Source: Polynucleobacter sp. es-EL-1 (GTDB lineage: Bacteria; Pseudomonadota; Gammaproteobacteria; Burkholderiales; Burkholderiaceae). From it: a stretch of 64,000 bases of DNA. Positions 44,387 to 53,661 of the stretch are shown in pieces. Location of the stretch: assembly GCF_018687975.1 (NCBI RefSeq), contig NZ_CP061310.1:620001-684000 (forward strand). Reading direction: 5' to 3'. Under the pieces are notes generated by a model. That model was not told where the DNA came from and did no database searches. It saw only the letters and a list, made by a program, of their open reading frames with translations. Both the position numbers and the translations under genes were made by a program. Positions within the stretch are counted from its first letter, which is position 1; each line of letters starts with the position of its first letter.

Positions 44387-44414
44387 AAAAAACCCCAGCC
44401 TAGAGCTGGGGTTT
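44387..44414 (-). terminator. Intrinsic terminator of the 44446-45027 gene
   Basis: A perfect 10-bp stem AAACCCCAGC / GCTGGGGTTT with a 5-base loop. On the minus strand it is followed by a T run (TTTTTTATTT), so it ends the leftward gene 44446-45027. It lies immediately outside attR. Confidence 0.9.
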
Positions 44415-44445
44415 GTCTTTCTAGTAACTAGAAATTGTCGCTTGA

Positions 44446-45027
44446 TTACTTCTTAGCAGCTGGAGCTGTTACTACAGCAGCAATAGCTTCTGTGTAAACC
44501 ACTTTTACTTGATCATTTACCGCGATATCTTTGAGTAGGTCTGGATTCTTAACTTTAACTTTGAAGATATTCCCTTCAGGACCTTTGAGTGATACAACGC
44601 TTTTAGCAGCATCAATCTCTACTACATTCGCTACTGCAGTAACAGTATTAGTAGTGATCATGCCTGGCTTGTCACCTGCTGGAGCAGTAGCGGTAGTGGT
44701 AGTAACTTGCTCGCTAGGGGCGCCAGGATTTTTTACCTTAACCAATTCGATTGCTAAAGCTAACTCATAGACAACGTCGAAACGATCACCTACTTTAATT
44801 TCAGCAAAATTCTTTACTTCTGGACCAGCAACAATAGAAGTCTCGCCATCTTTGTTTTTCAGGGTCACAGTACGGGTAGCGGCATCAATCTTGATGACTT
44901 CGCCATCATAGATTAAGGCTGCTTCTTGAGCGACTACACCGGCCACTGGTTTTTGAGGTTTGTTAAACATCATGTAGGCAGCGATAGCAATGGCGGCGAG
45001 CACAATAACAATAATTACTTTTTTCAT
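44446..45027 (-). CDS. Membrane-anchored protein with duplicated domain, 193 aa
   Basis: One N-terminal transmembrane/signal segment (VIIVIVLAAIAIAAYMMF) is followed by two similar ~55-residue beta-rich units. The first is YDGEVIKIDAATRTVTLKNKDGETSIVAGPEVKNFAEIKVGDRFDVVYELALAIEL; the second is NVVEIDAAKSVVSLKGPEGNIFKVKVKNPDLLKDIAVNDQVKVVYTEAIAAVV. The linker is Thr/Ala-rich. Both units resemble small OB-like barrels of periplasmic proteins. Function unknown. It has its own terminator and is divergent from the histidine kinase gene. Confidence 0.75.
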   Translation of the reverse strand: MKKVIIVIVLAAIAIAAYMMFNKPQKPVAGVVAQEAALIYDGEVIKIDAATRTVTLKNKDGETSIVAGPEVKNFAEIKVGDRFDVVYELALAIELVKVKNPGAPSEQVTTTTATAPAGDKPGMITTNTVTAVANVVEIDAAKSVVSLKGPEGNIFKVKVKNPDLLKDIAVNDQVKVVYTEAIAAVVTAPAAKK

Positions 45028-45203
45028 CTTGATTCGGATCCTTAGGAAAATTCAAAATCCCCAATACAAAGATAGGGGATGGGTAGAAAATACTATTAAA
45101 TAGCATTTATATAGATTGTAGTACTGATGCTAAATAATGCACCAAACTCCCAATTGATCTCATGATCATTGGCTGAGAATCTGCCCGTTGTACGATATGG
45201 CTT

Positions 45204-46649
45204 ATGAAGCTACTTATAGCCCTCTACTTCTTTATTCTGGCTACCATCCAGTTGGGCCTGTTTGCTGGGATGTTTCGCTATTTCCGTGTCAAAAGTAGCG
45301 TCAAACCCAGCCCCTATTGGATAGGATCTTTAGGGACAAGCATTGTTGCGCTTTTCATCTTTGGAGTTGGTGTAGCTACCAACCATGTTGGGACAAAAAA
45401 TCCCGAATTTAATTTCACGATTGCTAACACCCTATTTTATGTTGCCGGTGTTCTGCAATTTTTATTTTGCCGATCACTCAATCAACCCATTAGCAAAGGG
45501 CTGAGAAATTTTTTCATTTTCTCCGTCATTATTTTTGTGCCTGTTTTTGAGTTTATGCGCATCAATGGAACATTTGAGATGCGCACCTCTTTTATGGTCA
45601 TGATTTCTGCCTTCTTTTTTACTTGGCAGATCATTCAATTAAGACGCAAAAGAAAGGCTGATCCGTCACAGCAGCTTTTTTATATTCAATTCGCTACTGG
45701 AGCGGAATTGGTCTTGGCTTTAGGTCGGTTGGCCATTCTTGTAGCCTCAGGCTTAACGATTCGCGAAGTTGATCAGTTACCCCAAGTTTTAATTTTGTTT
45801 ACCATTTTCCAGATCGTGATGAATACCCTTTCCTATATTGCGATTGGCGGATACTGGGCTGAGAAGATTGCCTTAGCAAATGCTCGCTCTGAGAGTGAAA
45901 ATAAAGAGATTAGACAGCTGCTATTTGAGCGTGAAGGATTGATCACCTCTTTATTGAGGGCTAATAAGACGGCTGCTACTGGAGCTCTCTCAGCATCGAT
46001 TGCACATGAGCTAAATCAGCCGCTAGGTGCTAGTAATTTGAATATTCAGTTCTTGCAAAAACGCTTGGCTGAGGGTGTTTTGACTCCCGACCAAACAAAA
46101 GAGGTTTTGGCGGCTTTACTTTCAGACAATCAGCGCGCTGCAACGATTATTCAATCCCTGAGATCAATTTTTTCAGATGGAAAAATTGGTGTAGAGAGAA
46201 TAGATCTTAATGATCTGATTCAATCCGTTCTGAAGATTGCAAACCCTGAAATTCATTCAAAAAACATTCAAGTTATCCTGCAGCTCGGTGCCAGCTCTAA
46301 GATCAATATGAATCGCGGTGAAATTCAACAGGTTTTATTAAACCTCATTAACAATGCTATCCAGGGCCTAGCTGAATCAAGAAAGCCCCATAAAACTATT
46401 CAGATTCAAACGCGTGATGTTCCTGGCGGTGTTGAGGCGGTAGTGTTAGATAACGGCCCAGGCATTGGCAAGGAAGTGCAAACCCATTTATTTGAGCTAC
46501 TAGCGGGCAGTCAGAAAAAAACTGGCATGGGTTTGGGTTTGTGGCTTTGTCGGCATATTATTTCCCGGCATGGTGGGCATATACGTCATGAGGCTACTCC
46601 AGAAGGTGGGGCGCAATTTATCTTCTTTTTGCCATTAGATCAGTCTTAA
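45204..46649 (+). CDS. Membrane sensor histidine kinase, 481 aa
   Basis: The N-terminal ~220 residues hold about six or seven membrane segments. A short coiled linker leads into the HisKA domain with the phospho-acceptor His268 in ASIAHELNQPLGASNLNIQFLQ. The HATPase domain has the N-box (QQVLLNLINNAIQG), DNGPGIG and GMGLGLWLCRHII. The ELNQPLGA form of the H-box is typical of DctB/FixL-like kinases. No response regulator is encoded next to it, so its partner must be elsewhere. The signal is unknown. The alkyl sulfatase gene follows after 93 bp. Confidence 0.92.
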   Translation: MKLLIALYFFILATIQLGLFAGMFRYFRVKSSVKPSPYWIGSLGTSIVALFIFGVGVATNHVGTKNPEFNFTIANTLFYVAGVLQFLFCRSLNQPISKGLRNFFIFSVIIFVPVFEFMRINGTFEMRTSFMVMISAFFFTWQIIQLRRKRKADPSQQLFYIQFATGAELVLALGRLAILVASGLTIREVDQLPQVLILFTIFQIVMNTLSYIAIGGYWAEKIALANARSESENKEIRQLLFEREGLITSLLRANKTAATGALSASIAHELNQPLGASNLNIQFLQKRLAEGVLTPDQTKEVLAALLSDNQRAATIIQSLRSIFSDGKIGVERIDLNDLIQSVLKIANPEIHSKNIQVILQLGASSKINMNRGEIQQVLLNLINNAIQGLAESRKPHKTIQIQTRDVPGGVEAVVLDNGPGIGKEVQTHLFELLAGSQKKTGMGLGLWLCRHIISRHGGHIRHEATPEGGAQFIFFLPLDQS

Positions 46650-46742
46650 TTTATTGGCTGTAGGGCTAATTGCCCAAAGACAAGGCACTGTTTACATTCG
46701 TAAAGTTGCTTTTTGAACTATTAACTGAAATTAGAAGCCCCC

Positions 46743-48845
46743 ATGAAAACTCAATTAACCCTGATTGCTGTATCAATTGCACTTGTGTCTGGAAACGCTG
46801 TTTTAGCGGCTGGCGGGGGTGGGGTTGTGTCTGATCCGGGTGCCATGCAGGGTAAGCACTTTGATCCCAAGGGTAAGGCTCCCTCGACTTTTACAGTGGA
46901 ACTACAAAATGGTTTGCGCAAAACCTTGCCTTTTGAGGATAAGCGTGATTTTGAAGAGTCTAAAAGGGGCTTTATCGCTGCACCCAAATATAAAACCATC
47001 ATGGCTGATGCGGGGAATGTGGCCTGGGATATGGGTAGTTATGAGTTTCTGCTGCAGGGTAAAGATTTCGATAGCGTGCATCCCTCACTACAGCGTCAGG
47101 CGATTCTGAATATGGGCTATGGCCTCTATGAAGTGGTACCAGACAAAATCTATCAAGTTCGTGGCTTTGACTTATCCAATATTAGCTTTGTCAAAACCAA
47201 TACTGGTTGGATTGTCTTTGATCCATTGACCTCAAAAGAGACAGCGAGAGCAGCTTTGGAGTTGGTCAATGAGAAGTTAGGCAAGCGCCCAGTAGTCGCA
47301 GTGGTTTACTCTCATTCTCACGCTGACCATTTTGGCGGTGTCCGTGGAGTAGTGGATGAGGCTGATGTGAAGAGTGGCAAAGTGAAGATTATTGCTCCAG
47401 CCGGCTTTATGGATCATGCCGTTGCAGAAAACGTATACGCGGGTAATGCCATGACACGCCGACTGTATTTCCAGTATGGTGTTTTGTTGCCTCGCAGCCC
47501 ATTCGGCCATGTTGACCAATCGATTGGTAAAAATACTGCCGCAGGAAATCTCGGTTTAATCGAGCCAACCATTCTCATCAATGAACCATTTGAAAAGATG
47601 ACGGTTGATGGGGTGGAGATGGAGTTCCAAAACACTCCTGGCACAGAAGCGCCTGCTGAGATGAATACGTATTTCCCACAGATGAAAGCATTTTGGGCTG
47701 CTGAAAATATTACCGGTACCATCCATAACATCTACACCTTGCGAGGCGCTTTAGTGCGCGATGCCTTGGCATGGTCTAAGAATATTAACAACGCTTTATA
47801 TCGTTATGGCAATGAAGCGCAGGTGATGTTTGCTTCTCACTCATGGCCTCGTTGGGGTAATGATCGCGTTCAAGAAGTGATGCGTACTCAGCGCGATAGT
47901 TATGCACACTTGAACAACGAGGTTCTGCATTTGGCGAACAATGGTGTAACCATTAATGAAGTGCACAACGTGTACAAGCAGCCTGAGAGCTTAAAGTCTC
48001 AGTGGGCGGCACACAGCTATCACGGCTCAGAAGAGCACAACAGCCGTGCAGTAATTAATCGCTACTTAGGTTATTGGGATGCGAACCCAGCGACCTTGAT
48101 CCCTTTATCTCCTAAAGATTCAGCACCGCTGTATGTTGAGATGATGGGAGGGTCGGCCAAAATTATGGCTAAGGGTAAGCAGCTCTATAAACAGGGCAAA
48201 TACCGCGAAGCAATGGAGATCGTGAATAAGTTAGTTTATGCAGAGCCAAACAATACTCCTGCTAAAGATTTGCTGGCTGATATTTTTGAGCAAATTGGCT
48301 ATCAAAAAGAAAGTCCTAGTGTGCGCAATAGCTTCCTAGGTGCTGCCTATGAGTTACGTCATGGCATGCCTTCTGGAGCATCCCCCAAGACCAATGGCCC
48401 CGACATGATCAGAGCAATGACCACTGAGCTTTGGCTCAATGCATTGGCAATTAGTATGGATAGCAAAAAAGCAGCTGGCATGAAGTTCACTATCAACCTA
48501 AGCACCCCTGATAATGGTGAAAAGTTTGTGGTGGAGATGAGTAACTCTGCTCTGACGAATATCAAGGGCTATCAGGATAAAAATCCAAGCCTAACAATCA
48601 CCGTCAATCGTAGTGACCTAGAGAAAGTCATGGGTGGTCAAACTACTTTTGAAAAACTTCAGGCTGAAGGAAAGGCTCAATTTACCGGTGATCGCAAAGC
48701 ATTCGATCAATTGCGAAGCACCTTAACTACCTTTACTCCGGACTTTGAGTTAATGCCGGGTACCAAGGCTAAAAAGGCTCCGCCTGCTCAACAAAATAAA
48801 GACCCATTTGAGGCGCCTCCAATCGCCAATTCAGACGGTGCTTAA
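46743..48845 (+). CDS. SdsA1/BDS1-type alkyl sulfatase, periplasmic
   Basis: A 700-residue zinc hydrolase releasing sulfate from primary alkyl sulfates (SDS-like detergents). A signal peptide (residues about 1-22, SIALVSGNAVLA) directs export. The metallo-beta-lactamase domain contains the zinc motif H191-S-H193-A-D195-H196, then TEAPAEMNTYFP and SHSWPRWGN. The alkyl-sulfatase dimerisation domain (NRYLGYWDANPATLIPLSPKDSAPLYVEMMGG) and a C-terminal SCP2-like lipid-binding domain (about 560-680) follow in the known order. It could serve sulfur or carbon scavenging. A histidine kinase gene precedes it, but regulatory linkage is not shown. Confidence 0.94.
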   Translation: MKTQLTLIAVSIALVSGNAVLAAGGGGVVSDPGAMQGKHFDPKGKAPSTFTVELQNGLRKTLPFEDKRDFEESKRGFIAAPKYKTIMADAGNVAWDMGSYEFLLQGKDFDSVHPSLQRQAILNMGYGLYEVVPDKIYQVRGFDLSNISFVKTNTGWIVFDPLTSKETARAALELVNEKLGKRPVVAVVYSHSHADHFGGVRGVVDEADVKSGKVKIIAPAGFMDHAVAENVYAGNAMTRRLYFQYGVLLPRSPFGHVDQSIGKNTAAGNLGLIEPTILINEPFEKMTVDGVEMEFQNTPGTEAPAEMNTYFPQMKAFWAAENITGTIHNIYTLRGALVRDALAWSKNINNALYRYGNEAQVMFASHSWPRWGNDRVQEVMRTQRDSYAHLNNEVLHLANNGVTINEVHNVYKQPESLKSQWAAHSYHGSEEHNSRAVINRYLGYWDANPATLIPLSPKDSAPLYVEMMGGSAKIMAKGKQLYKQGKYREAMEIVNKLVYAEPNNTPAKDLLADIFEQIGYQKESPSVRNSFLGAAYELRHGMPSGASPKTNGPDMIRAMTTELWLNALAISMDSKKAAGMKFTINLSTPDNGEKFVVEMSNSALTNIKGYQDKNPSLTITVNRSDLEKVMGGQTTFEKLQAEGKAQFTGDRKAFDQLRSTLTTFTPDFELMPGTKAKKAPPAQQNKDPFEAPPIANSDGA

Positions 48846-48877
48846 TGAAGTTAGGGCAGTAGCTGCTTAGTAGAAAA

Positions 48878-48899
48878 AATGGGCTCCTTGGAGCCCATT
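48878..48899 (-). terminator. Intrinsic terminator of CoA-transferase gene
   Basis: AATGGGCTCC / GGAGCCCATT is a perfect 10-bp inverted repeat. On the minus strand it is followed by TTTTTTCT, fitting termination of the leftward gene 48925-50139. It may also block rightward transcription from the sulfatase gene. Confidence 0.82.
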
Positions 48900-48924
48900 G
48901 TTCCTATCCAGAAGTAGTATTTAT

Positions 48925-50139
48925 TTAAGCTGTGAAAGCGCCACCTTCTTCTAGCGCTTTCAAACTCTCACCCTGAATACCCAATTCTTGTAATAACTCT
49001 TGAGTGTGCTCGCCAAGTAAGGGGGGGTGCCTTGTTACTGCCTGAGGGGTCCCCATTAATTTGACTGCAAAACCAATATTGGGAACCTTGCCCTCAATAG
49101 GGTGATCAATCTCCATACGCATCTTGCGGTGCTGGCCGTGCTCACTATCAAATGCCTGAGGGTAGGTATTAATGGGGCCTGCTGGAATACCTGCCGCTAG
49201 CAGGGTCTCGACCCATTCTTCACTGGTCTTGGTAATAAAGGTCTTCTCCAGCTCTCTAGCAAGTATCAAACGATTGGCTAGGCGCAGTGGATTGGTTTTA
49301 AAGAGTGGATCTTCAAAGAGTTCTGGGCGCCCAATCTTTTCACAGAGAAGCTTCCACAGTTTTTGATTGGTAGCTCCCATAACAAAGTAACCATCAGCTG
49401 CTTTCATGGCCTGGTAGGGGGCGCTCATGTGATTAGCGGTCCCCAACTTTTCAGGTTCAACGCCTGTACCCCAATACTGAGAGGTATCCCAAATTGAGAA
49501 CGCTAAAGCCGAATCAAACAAAGAAGCATCAATGAATTGACCTTCACCCGATTTGGTCTTGCCGATATAGGCTGACAATATTCCATAGACTGCAAAGAGG
49601 GCGCAACCAATATCGGCTACGGGAACACCTGCCTTTACTGGAGGACCATCTGGGTAGCCAGTCACACTCATGACGCCAGACATTGCTTGAGCCATTAAAT
49701 CAAAGCCAGGGCGATCTGCCCATGGGCCTGTTTGGCCAAATCCGGAGATGCTGGCGTACACGAGACCGGGATTAATGTCTTTAAGTGATGGGTAATCAAT
49801 CCCGAGTTTTTTCATGACCCCAGGTCGATAGTTTTCCACCAAGATGTCTGCAGTCTTCACTAATTCAAAGAAGACTTTTTTACCGGCCGCAGTTTTGAGA
49901 TTGAGGGTGACGCTGCGCTTATTACGATTCATATTCAGAAAGCCCATGCTATCTGAACCTTTCATCTTAAATCCCATGGCGCCACGCGTTTGATCACCCG
50001 TGCCAGGCGGCTCAATTTTGATGACATCAGCACCTAGATCTGCCAGGAGCATGCAACAGTAGGGGCCCGCCATAACTTGACTGACATCGAGCACCCTAAC
50101 CCCTGCTAAGGGCAATGGTTTGTTATTTGAAGCGTTCAT
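48925..50139 (-). CDS. CaiB/BaiF-family CoA-transferase
   Basis: A family III CoA-transferase of 404 aa. The N-terminal VLDVSQVMAGPYCCMLLADLGADVIKIEPPGTGDQTR is diagnostic, and the catalytic Asp is D176 in GVPVADIGCALFAVYGIL. GMWxx-like glycine loops and the C-terminal HPPLLGEHTQELLQELG also fit. It moves CoA between carboxylic acids; the particular acids cannot be told. It is divergent from an enoyl-CoA hydratase gene 116 bp away, and the two may serve one acyl-CoA pathway. Confidence 0.92.
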   Translation of the reverse strand: MNASNNKPLPLAGVRVLDVSQVMAGPYCCMLLADLGADVIKIEPPGTGDQTRGAMGFKMKGSDSMGFLNMNRNKRSVTLNLKTAAGKKVFFELVKTADILVENYRPGVMKKLGIDYPSLKDINPGLVYASISGFGQTGPWADRPGFDLMAQAMSGVMSVTGYPDGPPVKAGVPVADIGCALFAVYGILSAYIGKTKSGEGQFIDASLFDSALAFSIWDTSQYWGTGVEPEKLGTANHMSAPYQAMKAADGYFVMGATNQKLWKLLCEKIGRPELFEDPLFKTNPLRLANRLILARELEKTFITKTSEEWVETLLAAGIPAGPINTYPQAFDSEHGQHRKMRMEIDHPIEGKVPNIGFAVKLMGTPQAVTRHPPLLGEHTQELLQELGIQGESLKALEEGGAFTA

Positions 50140-50255
50140 TTTGTCTCAATATTTTTTATGTATAGAATGAAGTGCTACAGAACAGGTATCAATATAAATC
50201 ATTAATCAAAAAAGTTTCGGAAGGCCTGTAGCTTAGGCTTTCAGGCATATCACTC

Positions 50256-51059
50256 ATGTCCCACAGCGCACCCCAATCCAACGCACCATTAGCCCAAGTT
50301 CATTTGGAACTTCGTGATGGTATTGCGTTTATTACCTTTGATCATGTATCAGCGCGTAATGCCATGACGGTAGAGATGTATCAAAGTCTGCGCAAGATTT
50401 GCGAGGACTTGGCCAAAAATCCAGCCGCACGTATCGCCATTTTGCGAGGAGCTGGCGGAAAATCCTTTGTATCTGGAAGTGATATTGCGCAATTTGCAAA
50501 CTTTGAGACTGGTGAAGATGGCATTAGTTATGAAGCGGGTATTGATGCTTATCTTGCACCCTTAGCTATATTGCCCATACCAACCATTGCAGTCATTGAC
50601 GGCATGGCAATAGGAGGGGGGCTTGCGATTGCCACTTGTTGTGATTTTCGAATCTCGACTCCTGACGCGCGCTTTGGTGTGCCGATTGCTAAAACCTTGG
50701 GTAATTGCTTATCCGCTAGCAATATTGCTCTGTTAGTTGCGCATCTGGGTATTCATATTGTTAAGCGGATGTTGTTATTGGCAGAACTAGTGCCCGCAAA
50801 AGAATTGCTTGATCAAGGCTATCTCCTGGCCACGTATCCGGCACAGGAGCTAGAGAGTGAGGCACAAGCTTTGGCGAAGCGTCTTAGTCAATTAGCCCCC
50901 ATCACCCAAAAGGTGAGCAAACTCACCCTGGCGCGCCTCATGAGCAATCACTTGCCTAATTGCAGTGATCTGATTCGGGAATGTTATGGCAGCGAAGATT
51001 TTAAGGAGGGTGTGGCTGCATTTTTGGCAGGCAAACCACCTACATGGACTGGCAAATAA
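50256..51059 (+). CDS. Enoyl-CoA hydratase/isomerase family protein
   Basis: A crotonase-fold protein of 267 aa. The oxyanion-hole segments are seen as LRGAGGKSFVSGSDIAQFANF and IAVIDGMAIGGGLAIATCCDFRI, and RFGVPIAKTLGNCLS follows. At the second crotonase acid position (usually a Glu in LxTAxxG-type motifs) this protein reads FGVPIAKTLG, so the exact reaction (hydration, isomerisation or hydrolysis) is uncertain. It is divergent from the CoA-transferase gene and may act in the same acyl-CoA route. Confidence 0.88.
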   Translation: MSHSAPQSNAPLAQVHLELRDGIAFITFDHVSARNAMTVEMYQSLRKICEDLAKNPAARIAILRGAGGKSFVSGSDIAQFANFETGEDGISYEAGIDAYLAPLAILPIPTIAVIDGMAIGGGLAIATCCDFRISTPDARFGVPIAKTLGNCLSASNIALLVAHLGIHIVKRMLLLAELVPAKELLDQGYLLATYPAQELESEAQALAKRLSQLAPITQKVSKLTLARLMSNHLPNCSDLIRECYGSEDFKEGVAAFLAGKPPTWTGK

Positions 51060-51066
51060 TCTGAGC

Positions 51067-52287
51067 TTATAAAAATAGCTCTTGAAGGTTATTGAGATAG
51101 CGCAGTCCTTGGGGTGTGGCTTTGAGCTTACTGGGGTGAGGATCTAATAAAGCCTTTTGACTTGCCTCATTGAGGGGTTTGGCAATGACATTGAGCGGTA
51201 AGCCGGTGCGCTCACTAAAGGTAGCGGTATCTACTCCATCACTGAGGCGCAAGACATTGAGCATGAATTCAAAAGGAAGGTCTTTAGCGGGAATATCTCT
51301 TGATTCAATTAAAGCATTACCTTTGGTTTCCATAGCCTCCATGTAGGTCTGCGGATGACGCTCTCGCACCTGTCTCGTAATGCGATCCGGAAAAGAAATC
51401 TTGCCATGTGCCCCAGCTCCAATGCCGATGTAATCCCCAAAACGCCAGTAGTTCAGATTGTGTTTGCACTCTTGATCTTTCTTGGCATAGGCAGAGACTT
51501 CGTAACGTCGATAGCCTGCAGCCTCAAGAAGCGCTAGGTTTTGCTCGAAGATGGCATCAATCTCATCTTCGCTAGGAAGCTTGGGTGGAAAACTTGCAAA
51601 ATAGGTATTAGGCTCCAACGTTAAGTTATAAAAAGATAGGTGCGGTGTTTTAAAAGAGAGCGCAGTCTCCACATCTGCTTTGGCGTCTTCTAAGCTTTGA
51701 TTGGGTAAGCCATACATCAAATCTAAATTGACGGACTTAAAGTGCTCGAGAGCAATTTCAATGGCGCGCTTTGCTTCTGCTCCATTATGAATACGTCCTA
51801 AGGCTTTTAATTGGGCATCTTGAAAACTCTGAATGCCCAAGGAAATACGATTGATTCCTGACTTGGCAAAAGCGGTAAACTTTTCTGTCTCCACTGAGCC
51901 GGGATTAGCTTCCATGGTGATCTCACAGTCAGGCTCGAGGTGAACCCGTGCTCGAATATCAGAGAGTAAGCGATCCATTCCCTTGGCAGAGAGCAGACTA
52001 GGAGTACCGCCGCCAATAAAAATACTGTGTACCTGTCTGCCCCACGTACGAGGAAGCTCAGTTTCTAGGTCAGCAATTAGGGCATTGATATATCGCACTT
52101 CATCAAACCCTTGCGGGGAGCTAGAGGTCACATCTTTAATTTGGTGTGAGTTGAAGTCACAGTAGGGGCACTTCTTTTCACACCAGGGAAAATGAATATA
52201 CAAAGACAGTGGTGGCAAGGCCTTGAGTTGCGGCTGACTGCTCAAAGCAGATTGGGAAGAATTAAGCACGAGTTTGTAATTGCGCAA
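51067..52287 (-). CDS. hemW: Radical-SAM haem chaperone HemW
   Basis: A 406-residue radical-SAM protein. The iron-sulfur motif is C36-EKK-C40-PY-C43-DF in IHFPWCEKKCPYCDFNSH, the CxxxCxxC form followed by DF that marks HemW rather than the coproporphyrinogen oxidase HemN. GGGTPSLL and EANPGSVE (SAM contacts), GINRISLGIQSFQD and the C-terminal HemN_C domain (NVLRLSDGVDTATFSERTG) follow. It delivers haem to target proteins. Its first 26 bases overlap the 3' end of rdgB on the same strand. A later start is possible, but no good ATG is available. Confidence 0.93.
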   Translation of the reverse strand: MRNYKLVLNSSQSALSSQPQLKALPPLSLYIHFPWCEKKCPYCDFNSHQIKDVTSSSPQGFDEVRYINALIADLETELPRTWGRQVHSIFIGGGTPSLLSAKGMDRLLSDIRARVHLEPDCEITMEANPGSVETEKFTAFAKSGINRISLGIQSFQDAQLKALGRIHNGAEAKRAIEIALEHFKSVNLDLMYGLPNQSLEDAKADVETALSFKTPHLSFYNLTLEPNTYFASFPPKLPSEDEIDAIFEQNLALLEAAGYRRYEVSAYAKKDQECKHNLNYWRFGDYIGIGAGAHGKISFPDRITRQVRERHPQTYMEAMETKGNALIESRDIPAKDLPFEFMLNVLRLSDGVDTATFSERTGLPLNVIAKPLNEASQKALLDPHPSKLKATPQGLRYLNNLQELFL

Positions 52288-52852
52288 TCAGTTCACGTAA
52301 TGCTTGACCACGATGGCTGATCAGATTTTTTTCAGAAGGCTCAAGTTCAGCAGCCGTACACCCAAGCTCAGGCAAAAAGAAGTAGGGGTCATAACCAAAG
52401 CCATAACTTCCTTTAGCCTCATTGACTACTTGCCCATACCAACGGGTTTGCACAATCAGAGGCTCAGGATCATTGGCGCTCTCCACCATTACTAGGGCGC
52501 AGACATAATGCGCACCACGATCTGCCTTGCCTTGCAAAGCGGAGAGCAGTTTTTGATTATTGGCTGCATCGTTGCCATTGACGCCTGCGTAACGGGCGGA
52601 GCGGATGCCAGGTTCACCGTTCAGTGCATGGGCGCAGATACCAGAGTCATCAGCAAGTGCTGGTAGACCGCTAGCCGCACTGGCATGGCGTGCCTTGGCA
52701 AGAGCATTTTCTACAAAGGTGAGATAAGGCTCATCAGCTGCCGAGATAGCTAAAGCACCTTGAGGAATGACCTCATATTGAAAGGGCGCCAGAAGCTCCT
52801 GGAATTCACGAAGCTTGCCCGCATTATTGGAGGCGAGAACGAGTTTTTGCAT
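52262..52852 (-). CDS. rdgB: XTP/dITP diphosphatase
   Basis: Removes ITP, dITP and XTP from the nucleotide pool, preventing their use in DNA and RNA. Motifs: LASNNAGKLREFQELL (substrate-binding start), ADDSGICAHALNGEPGIRSARYAG (catalytic Asp and metal site) and GSYGFGYDPYFFLPELG, then SHRGQALREL. A GTG six bases upstream is in frame, but ATG 52852 gives the normal MQKLVLASNN start. The 196-aa length is typical. It lies 14 bp after rph and overlaps hemW, forming an rph-rdgB-hemW operon, a common proteobacterial order. Confidence 0.96.
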   Translation of the reverse strand: MQKLVLASNNAGKLREFQELLAPFQYEVIPQGALAISAADEPYLTFVENALAKARHASAASGLPALADDSGICAHALNGEPGIRSARYAGVNGNDAANNQKLLSALQGKADRGAHYVCALVMVESANDPEPLIVQTRWYGQVVNEAKGSYGFGYDPYFFLPELGCTAAELEPSEKNLISHRGQALRELIAQLQTRA

Positions 52853-52866
52853 CAGCACTAAACCCT

Positions 52867-53607
52867 TTACTCAAAGGCTTTTGTTTGAAGTTGCGTTAAC
52901 TCTCGAATACCTTGCTCTGCTAAATCTAATAAAGCATTTAATTCAGTGCGGGAGAATGCAGCACCTTCAGCAGTGCCTTGTACTTCGATCATACCGCCTT
53001 TGCCGGTCATGACGACATTCATATCCGTATCGCAAGAAGAGTCTTCTGGGTAATCCAAATCGAGCACCGGAACACCTTGGTAGATACCAACCGAGATTGC
53101 GGCAACGCTATCGATGATGGGATCGGTTTTGAGTGTGCCATTGGCAAGAAGGGTATTGATGGCATCCCGTGCAGCTACATACGAACCTGTAATAGCAGCA
53201 GTTCTTGTGCCGCCATCAGCCTGTAAAACATCGCAATCAAGGTGAATTGTTCTCTCGCCCAAAAGGGTGAGATCAAAGACGGATCGCATTGCGCGTCCAA
53301 TCAGGCGCTGAATCTCTTGAGTGCGACCTGATTGCTTACCACGCGCTGCTTCACGATCGCTACGAGTATGGGTGGAGCGGGGCAGCATACCGTACTCGGC
53401 CGTAACCCAACCTTCCCCAGAACCTTTTTTATGCGGAGGCACTTTTTCTAGAACGCTAGCAGTACATAGGACTTTAGTATCTCCAAAAGCCATTAAGACA
53501 GAACCCTCGGCGTGCTTGGTAAAGGCGCGGCTAATGGTAATCGGGCGTAATTCGGTGGGCGCACGGCCACTAGGGCGAGTGATATTGCTGGAGTTTTGGC
53601 TGCTCAT
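52867..53607 (-). CDS. rph: Ribonuclease PH
   Basis: A phosphorolytic 3'-to-5' exoribonuclease that trims tRNA 3' ends. Landmarks are RPSGRAPTELRPI near the start, SVLMAFGDTKVLCTASV, GWVTAEYGMLPRSTHTRSDREAARGKQSGRTQEIQRLIGRAMR (RNA- and phosphate-binding region), LDCDVLQADGGTRTAAITG and VDLDYPEDSSCDTDMNVVMTG. The 246-aa length is normal and the active-site Arg/Asp residues appear intact. First gene of the rph-rdgB-hemW run; divergent from yicC. Confidence 0.97.
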   Translation of the reverse strand: MSSQNSSNITRPSGRAPTELRPITISRAFTKHAEGSVLMAFGDTKVLCTASVLEKVPPHKKGSGEGWVTAEYGMLPRSTHTRSDREAARGKQSGRTQEIQRLIGRAMRSVFDLTLLGERTIHLDCDVLQADGGTRTAAITGSYVAARDAINTLLANGTLKTDPIIDSVAAISVGIYQGVPVLDLDYPEDSSCDTDMNVVMTGKGGMIEVQGTAEGAAFSRTELNALLDLAEQGIRELTQLQTKAFE

Positions 53608-53661
53608 GGGGTTTAGTCCTCAATGGTTGGGCAGAATCAGTAATGAATCTACAATGTCCAT

